Part shown: positions 30,811 through 35,711 of the stretch, piece by piece | Numbering within the stretch: the first letter of the stretch is position 1 | How the letters are laid out: each line of letters begins with the position of its first letter | Assembly: GCA_947478745.1 (NCBI GenBank) | Contig: CANJXE010000007.1 | Coordinates: 1 to 35,711 of the forward strand | From: Actinomycetota bacterium | GTDB lineage: Bacteria; Actinomycetota; Thermoleophilia; Gaiellales; F1-60-MAGs149 | Direction of reading: 5' to 3' | Length of the DNA: 35,711 nucleotides | Program-made: the position numbers and the translations under genes | Notes under the pieces: model-generated | Seen by the model: only the letters and a program-made list of their open reading frames with translations | What the model was told of the DNA's origin: nothing | The model's database searches: none

Positions 30811-32882
30811 GCCTGCGTCGCGACCTGACCCCGATGTTCGCACCGCGCAGCGTGCTGCTCGTCGGTGCAACGGGCGACACCCTCAAGTGGGGTGGCTGGG
30901 TCTCGAAGTCGTTCGGCGATCACCAGCACCTTCGCGACACGCACTTCGTGAGCCTGCGCGGTGGTGAGCTGTACGGCCTGCCGGTGCACACCACGATTGC
31001 AGCCGTCGAAGCCCCGATCGATCTGGCAGTCATCGTCGTGCCGGCTCCGGGCGTGCCGCAGGCCGTGACCGAGTCGCTCGCGCTTGGCGCGAAGGCGCTC
31101 GTCATCATCACGTCGGGCTTCGGCGAAACCAGTGCGGATGGCCTCGCCGTGCAGGAGGCGATCGTCGAGGAGGTGCGTGCCGCGGGTGCCGTGCTGCTCG
31201 GTCCCAACTGCCTCGGACTCTATGACGACAGCCAGCAGCTCAACGTCTACGGCGGCACGTTCCCGTCCGGGGACCTCGCCTTCGCCACCCAGAGCGGCAA
31301 CCTGGCCCTCGAGGTCGCGTTGCTGCTGGAGCGCTCCGGACAGGGACTGACGCGGTTCGCGAGCGTCGGCAACCAGGCCGACCTGACGCTCGCGGATCTG
31401 ATCCGCGACTTCGCCCATCACGAGCCATCCAAGGTCGTCGGCGCCTACGTCGAGTCGCCCAAGGACGGCGCTGACTTCGCCGATGCGGTGCGTGAGGCAG
31501 CTGCGATCAAGCCCGTGGTGCTCTTCGCGGGCGGCCGCACCGCTGCCGGCGCGCACGCCGCCGCATCGCACACCGGCAACCTCGCGGCCGAATCGCGCGT
31601 GCTGCGCGCCATCTGCCGCGATGCCGGCGCGGTGGTCGTCGATTCGCCCGGAGCCTTCGTCGATGCCGTCTCGACGCTGCGGACGGGCAAGACGCTCGGC
31701 CGTCGCCGGATCGGCATCGTCGCCGACGGCGGCGGGCACGGCGTCGTGGCCAGCGACACCGTCACGGAGGCCGGCCTCGAGATGGCGGTGTTCTCCCCGG
31801 CGACGCGTGCGGCGCTGCAGCCGCTGCTGAAGCACAACGCGCCCGACAACCCGGTTGACCTGGCCGGGGCGGACGCCTCGGTGCTGTGGCACTTCCACGG
31901 GCTCGTCGACGCCATGGTGCGCGCTCCCGAGGTCGATGCGGTGCTGATGAGCGGCTACTTCGGCGGCTACGGCGCCTATCACCCGGAATCAGGGGATCTC
32001 GAGGTCGAGGTGGCCGAGGCCATCGCGCGTCTCAGTGATGAGACGGGAAAGCCCGTCGTCATCCAGTCGATGGAGGAGGCGAGCGGCAACCGGACGATCA
32101 GCCGGCTCCGGGAGGTCGGCGTGCCGGTCTTCTCGCGCATCGAGAACGCCGTGGATGCGCTCACCTGCCTCGATCGACCGCCGGTCGTACGGGCACAGGA
32201 GCCCGGGCCGGTGCCCGCACGGCAGCTCAGCGCCGTGCCCGCCTACCCCGAGGCACGCGAGGTCCTCGCAGAGCTTGGGATCGCGTTCCCGGCGGGGCAG
32301 CTGGCCCGTACGGCGGCTGAGGCCGCCGCGGCGCTGGAGGCCGTGGGGTCGCCCGCAGCCATGAAGGCAGTCGCGGCCGAGCTGCTGCACAAGACCGACG
32401 CCGGCGGCGTGGTGCTGGGCGTCACGACGCCGGAGGTGGCAGCGGAGACCTTCACCACCATGACGCACCGCGTGGAAGCAGCAGCGGGGCTCAAGCTGGA
32501 CGGGATCTGGGTCGAGCGGATGGCCGAGTCGGGCGGAGTCGACCTCGTCGTCGGAGCCCGGCGCGACCCGAGCTTCGGCCCGGTCATCCTGGTCGGCGTT
32601 GGCGGCGTGTTCGTCGAGGTGCTCGACGACGTGATCCTGGCCCCCGCGCCGACGGATCCTGCGCATATCGAGGCGCTGATCCGCACGCTGCGGGCCTTCC
32701 CGCTGCTCGCCGGCGCCCGTGGTCAGGCGCCCGTTGACTGCATGAAGGTGGCGGAGATCGCGACACGGCTCGGCGATCTGATGCTCGCGCATCCGGAGAT
32801 CGCGGAGGTCGAGATCAATCCGCTGCGGGCCACGGCCGAGGGCGCCACCGCGCTCGACGCGCGGATCGTCACGACGCACTGA
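30807..32882 (+). CDS. ADP-forming acyl-CoA synthetase (acetate--CoA ligase family, fused alpha/beta), copy 2
   Basis: 'APRSVLLVGATGDTLKWGG', 'LGPNCLGLYDDSQQLN', 'TQSGNLALEVALLLERSGQGLTRFASVGNQADLTLADL', 'ASHTGNLAAESRVLRAICRDAG', ATP-grasp 'MKAVAAELLHKTDAGGVVLG...EVEINPLRA'; GTG overlaps the preceding stop. Confidence 0.94.
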   Translation: MSLRRDLTPMFAPRSVLLVGATGDTLKWGGWVSKSFGDHQHLRDTHFVSLRGGELYGLPVHTTIAAVEAPIDLAVIVVPAPGVPQAVTESLALGAKALVIITSGFGETSADGLAVQEAIVEEVRAAGAVLLGPNCLGLYDDSQQLNVYGGTFPSGDLAFATQSGNLALEVALLLERSGQGLTRFASVGNQADLTLADLIRDFAHHEPSKVVGAYVESPKDGADFADAVREAAAIKPVVLFAGGRTAAGAHAAASHTGNLAAESRVLRAICRDAGAVVVDSPGAFVDAVSTLRTGKTLGRRRIGIVADGGGHGVVASDTVTEAGLEMAVFSPATRAALQPLLKHNAPDNPVDLAGADASVLWHFHGLVDAMVRAPEVDAVLMSGYFGGYGAYHPESGDLEVEVAEAIARLSDETGKPVVIQSMEEASGNRTISRLREVGVPVFSRIENAVDALTCLDRPPVVRAQEPGPVPARQLSAVPAYPEAREVLAELGIAFPAGQLARTAAEAAAALEAVGSPAAMKAVAAELLHKTDAGGVVLGVTTPEVAAETFTTMTHRVEAAAGLKLDGIWVERMAESGGVDLVVGARRDPSFGPVILVGVGGVFVEVLDDVILAPAPTDPAHIEALIRTLRAFPLLAGARGQAPVDCMKVAEIATRLGDLMLAHPEIAEVEINPLRATAEGATALDARIVTTH

Positions 32883-32924
32883 TCCGCCCCGGCGCCGCTT
32901 GCGAATATTCGGTGGGGGAACGCC

Positions 32925-32954
32925 AGGGCCCGTCCACCTCGGTGGGCGGGCCCT
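32925..32954 (+). terminator. strong intergenic hairpin, possible terminator after the ACD/ACADH operon
   Basis: AGGGCCCGTCCACCTCGGTGGGCGGGCCCT forms about 13 bp with a 4-nt loop; no clear U-tract follows. Confidence 0.5.
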
Positions 32955-33078
32955 CGCGTTTGCCGCTGCTGGGGTTGACGGCCGATGCGGAGGTGGGATG
33001 GACGTTGGTACGGGTCAGTCCCGGTCCGCGGCCGGCGAGCACGTGGACGTACGGGGGGTGATCGCCGAATATGTCGGT

Positions 33079-33813
33079 GTGAGCTCCGTCGTCCTGTTCC
33101 CGACCTGCCTCGGCGATGTGGTTGCACGGCAGACCGTCGCCGACGCAGAGACGGTGCTGCGGCGGATCGGCGTGGCCGTCCGGCACCCGCGGGGCGCCAC
33201 CTGCTGCGGGCAGCCCGCGTTCAACTCGGGCCACGAGGGACCGGCGCGCAGCGTCGCGCGGGCAACGCTGCGCGCGCTCGATGACGGCACGGACGAGCCG
33301 ATCCTCGTGCCGTCAGGGTCCTGCACCAGCATGGTCCGCCTGCACTGGCGCGAGCTCTTCCACGGCACCGCACAGGCCGATGCTGCGATGCGCATCGCCC
33401 GGCGCGTGCGCGAGCTGTCGTCCTTCCTGGCCGAGCACACCGACGCGATCCGCGCCCTCTCCCCGCAGCTGACCGCCCGCGTCGGCTACCACGACAGCTG
33501 CCACATGCTCCGCGAGCTGCGCATCCAGTCGGCGCCCCGGGATGTCCTCCGCGCGATCGCCGGGATCGAGCTGGTCGAGCTCTCGAGCGGCGAGCGCTGC
33601 TGCGGCTTCGGCGGGACCTTCAGCACCCGGTATCCCGAGGTCTCCGTTGCCATGGCCGACTCCAAGCTCGACGATGCCGTCGCCACGGGCATCGATCTCC
33701 TCGTCTCGGCCGACCCCGGCTGCCTGCTGCAGCTCGGCGGCCGGCTCTCGCGCGAGGGTCGCCCGGTCCGTGCGGTGCATCTGGCGACCGTGCTCGCGGA
33801 GGCGCTGGCATGA
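33079..33813 (+). CDS. lutA: (Fe-S)-binding protein LutA (lactate utilization, CCG domains)
   Basis: GTG 33079 'VSSVVLFPTCLGDVVARQTV'; CCG motifs 'GATCCGQPAFNSG' and 'GERCCGFGGTFS'. Longer start at 32998 possible. Confidence 0.9.
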   Translation: MSSVVLFPTCLGDVVARQTVADAETVLRRIGVAVRHPRGATCCGQPAFNSGHEGPARSVARATLRALDDGTDEPILVPSGSCTSMVRLHWRELFHGTAQADAAMRIARRVRELSSFLAEHTDAIRALSPQLTARVGYHDSCHMLRELRIQSAPRDVLRAIAGIELVELSSGERCCGFGGTFSTRYPEVSVAMADSKLDDAVATGIDLLVSADPGCLLQLGGRLSREGRPVRAVHLATVLAEALA

Positions 33814-35255
33814 GCGTGCGCGAGGAGGTCGGCGGGACGCCCCTGCCCGAAGGCTGGTCGGCGCCCGCGCACCAGCCGGATGCCTTCGAGCTGGGCACGA
33901 CCACCTTCGGCGAACGGGCCCACCGCACGATGGCGCGCCCGTTCGCCCGCATCGCCATCGCGGGAGCCACGGATCACGCCGTGGCCTTGACGCAGGCGAA
34001 GTTCGCCAACGTGGATCACGACGCCCTGCGCGATCAGGGCCGCCAGATCCGCGCGCACGCGATCGCCAACCTGCCCGACTACCTCGAGCAGTGGATCGAC
34101 CGGGCGGAGGCCAACGGCACGACGGTCCACTTTGCCGCCGACGAGGCCGAGGCCCGCCGGATCATCGCGGGGATCTGCACCGACGAGCGCATTGAGAGCG
34201 TCGTCAAGTCGAAGTCGATGGCCTCGGAGGAGGTGTCGCTCAACTCCGCGCTTGAGGGTGCGGGCGTGGCGGTCTTCGAGACCGACCTCGGAGAGTTCGT
34301 CGTGCAGGCGATGGGCGACCGGCCGGGGCACGTGATCGCGCCGATCCTCCACCGCACCAAGGACGAGGTGCACGAGCTCTTCTCCGCCATGGCCGGGCGC
34401 GACCTGCCGAACGAGGCCGAGGCGCTGACGGCATTCGCCCGCGCCGGCCTCCGACACGCGTTCCTGACGGCCGACGCCGGCATCAGCGGTGGCAACTTCC
34501 TGATCGCCGAGACCGGGGAGGTGCTGCTCGTCACGAACGAGGGCAACGGGCGGCTGACGACCTCCGCGCCGCGCGTGCATATCGCCCTCGTCGGGATCGA
34601 GAAGGTGATCCCGCGGCGAGGTGACCTCGCCGTGCTGCTGCCGCTCTTGACGGGGCACGGCACGGGCCAGCAGATCACCACGTACGTGACGATCACCGGC
34701 GGGCCGCGGCGCGACGCAGAACCTGACGGTCCGGAGCGCACGCACGTCGTGCTGCTCGACGCCGGTCGCAGCGCGCTCCTCGGCGGTCCGTTCGAGGAGG
34801 CCCTCCACTGCATCCGCTGTGGCGCGTGCCAGAACGTCTGCCCCGTCTACCGGCAGGTCGGCGGGCACGCCTACGGGTGGGTCTACGGCGGTCCGATCGG
34901 GGCCGTCCTGACGCCGCTGTTCCGGGGGCAGGAGGAGGGCGGCGAGGTGGCACAGGCAACGACGCTGTGCGGCGCCTGCGACGACATCTGCCCGGTGCGG
35001 ATCCCGCTGCACGACCTCCTGCTCGACCTGCGGCGCCAGCGCGCCGACACGGGCCACGTGCCGCGTGCCGAGCGACTCGCCTTCGCCCTCTGGGGCGCGG
35101 TCTGGAGCCGCCCGGTCCTGTACCGCGCGAGCATGGCGGTCAACCGAACGGTCCTCGGCCTGGTGGGGCACGACGGAGCGGTCAGCGCCCGGCTGCCCGG
35201 CCTGCGGCGCTGGACGGAAGGACGCGATCTCCTCGTGCAGCGGCGGCGGACATGA
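33810..35255 (+). CDS. lutB: iron-sulfur lactate utilization protein LutB
   Basis: 'KSKSMASEEVSLNSALEGAGVAVFETDLGEFVVQ', 4Fe-4S motifs 'CIRCGACQNVCPVYRQVGGHAYGWVYGGPIGAVL' and 'CGACDDICPVRIPL'. Confidence 0.96.
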   Translation: MSVREEVGGTPLPEGWSAPAHQPDAFELGTTTFGERAHRTMARPFARIAIAGATDHAVALTQAKFANVDHDALRDQGRQIRAHAIANLPDYLEQWIDRAEANGTTVHFAADEAEARRIIAGICTDERIESVVKSKSMASEEVSLNSALEGAGVAVFETDLGEFVVQAMGDRPGHVIAPILHRTKDEVHELFSAMAGRDLPNEAEALTAFARAGLRHAFLTADAGISGGNFLIAETGEVLLVTNEGNGRLTTSAPRVHIALVGIEKVIPRRGDLAVLLPLLTGHGTGQQITTYVTITGGPRRDAEPDGPERTHVVLLDAGRSALLGGPFEEALHCIRCGACQNVCPVYRQVGGHAYGWVYGGPIGAVLTPLFRGQEEGGEVAQATTLCGACDDICPVRIPLHDLLLDLRRQRADTGHVPRAERLAFALWGAVWSRPVLYRASMAVNRTVLGLVGHDGAVSARLPGLRRWTEGRDLLVQRRRT

Positions 35256-35711
35256 CGGATCGCGCGTCGTTCCTCGCCGCTGTTCGTTCGACGCCGCGCG
35301 GCAGCGATCCCGGGCTGCCCGATCGCTCGCGGGCGCCGGATGCCCCGACCGAGCTGCGGCACGGCGAGGCTCTGCTGGAGCGCCTGGTGGCGGAGTCCGA
35401 GCTGGTCTCGACCGTGGTGCACCGATCATCCGCGGCCGAGCTGGGGGCCGTGATCGTGGCGATCCTCGCTCAGGCCTCAGCCTGCACCGTCGCGTTGACC
35501 GAGGACCTCGGCCCGTACCTCGAGGTGGTTCGACGCGCCTGCAGTGAGGCGGCGTTCGACGTTGGCGACTACCGCAACGCGGCGGCAGACAGAGCGCAGG
35601 CCGGGGCGCTGGATGCGACCGTGACCGGCTGCAGCGCCGCGGTCGCCGCGACCGGATCGATCGTGACGACCGCCACGGGCGCAGGCCGGGCCGGCGCGCT
35701 GATCGCACCGA
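35252..35711 (+). CDS. lutC: LutC/YkgG family protein, truncated by the window end
   Basis: ATG 35252 overlapping the lutB stop; 'TVTGCSAAVAATGSIVTTATGAGRAGALIAP' LUD-domain-like segment; position after lutAB. Confidence 0.8.
   Translation, partial: MTDRASFLAAVRSTPRGSDPGLPDRSRAPDAPTELRHGEALLERLVAESELVSTVVHRSSAAELGAVIVAILAQASACTVALTEDLGPYLEVVRRACSEAAFDVGDYRNAAADRAQAGALDATVTGCSAAVAATGSIVTTATGAGRAGALIAP

Noticed and set aside
32899-33078. LutA N-terminal extension from 32998 or earlier
   Set aside because: The extra residues do not look like LutA; the family start matches 'VSSVVLFPTCLGD' at GTG 33079 with a fitting -10/-35.
33486-35708. Long minus-strand ORF (740 aa) antisense to lutAB
   Set aside because: Arg/Pro-rich spurious frame; Fe-S motifs of LutA and LutB are on the plus strand.

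Overview
High-GC bacterial chromosome window, probably actinobacterial and possibly Thermoleophilia/Solirubrobacterales-like (inferred from gene order, GC and leaderless-type promoters, not proven). It is densely coding. Contents: a SAM-I-riboswitch-controlled metY-metX-metW operon divergent from pdxS-pdxT-yebC; a ruvCAB-queA-tgt-yajC-secDF-recJ-rel block; a divergent HIT/NUDIX locus with phosphomannomutase; and an accessory catabolic operon (TetR - Rieske oxygenase - small unknown protein - ADP-forming acyl-CoA synthetase - acyl-CoA dehydrogenase - second ADP-forming acyl-CoA synthetase), followed by lutABC with lutC cut by the window end. I saw no CRISPR array, rRNA/tRNA gene, transposon or prophage. 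The most interesting signals are: (1) the uncharacterised Rieske/double-ACD/ACADH operon with an orphan small protein; (2) a recurring TANNNT-N6-8-start-codon layout at nine genes, suggesting pervasive leaderless transcription; (3) a TetR-type dyad lying on the predicted transcription/translation start of the TetR gene; (4) a symmetric divergent promoter between HIT and NUDIX genes; (5) the SAM-I riboswitch. All family calls are from reading motifs in the translations; no database search was run.
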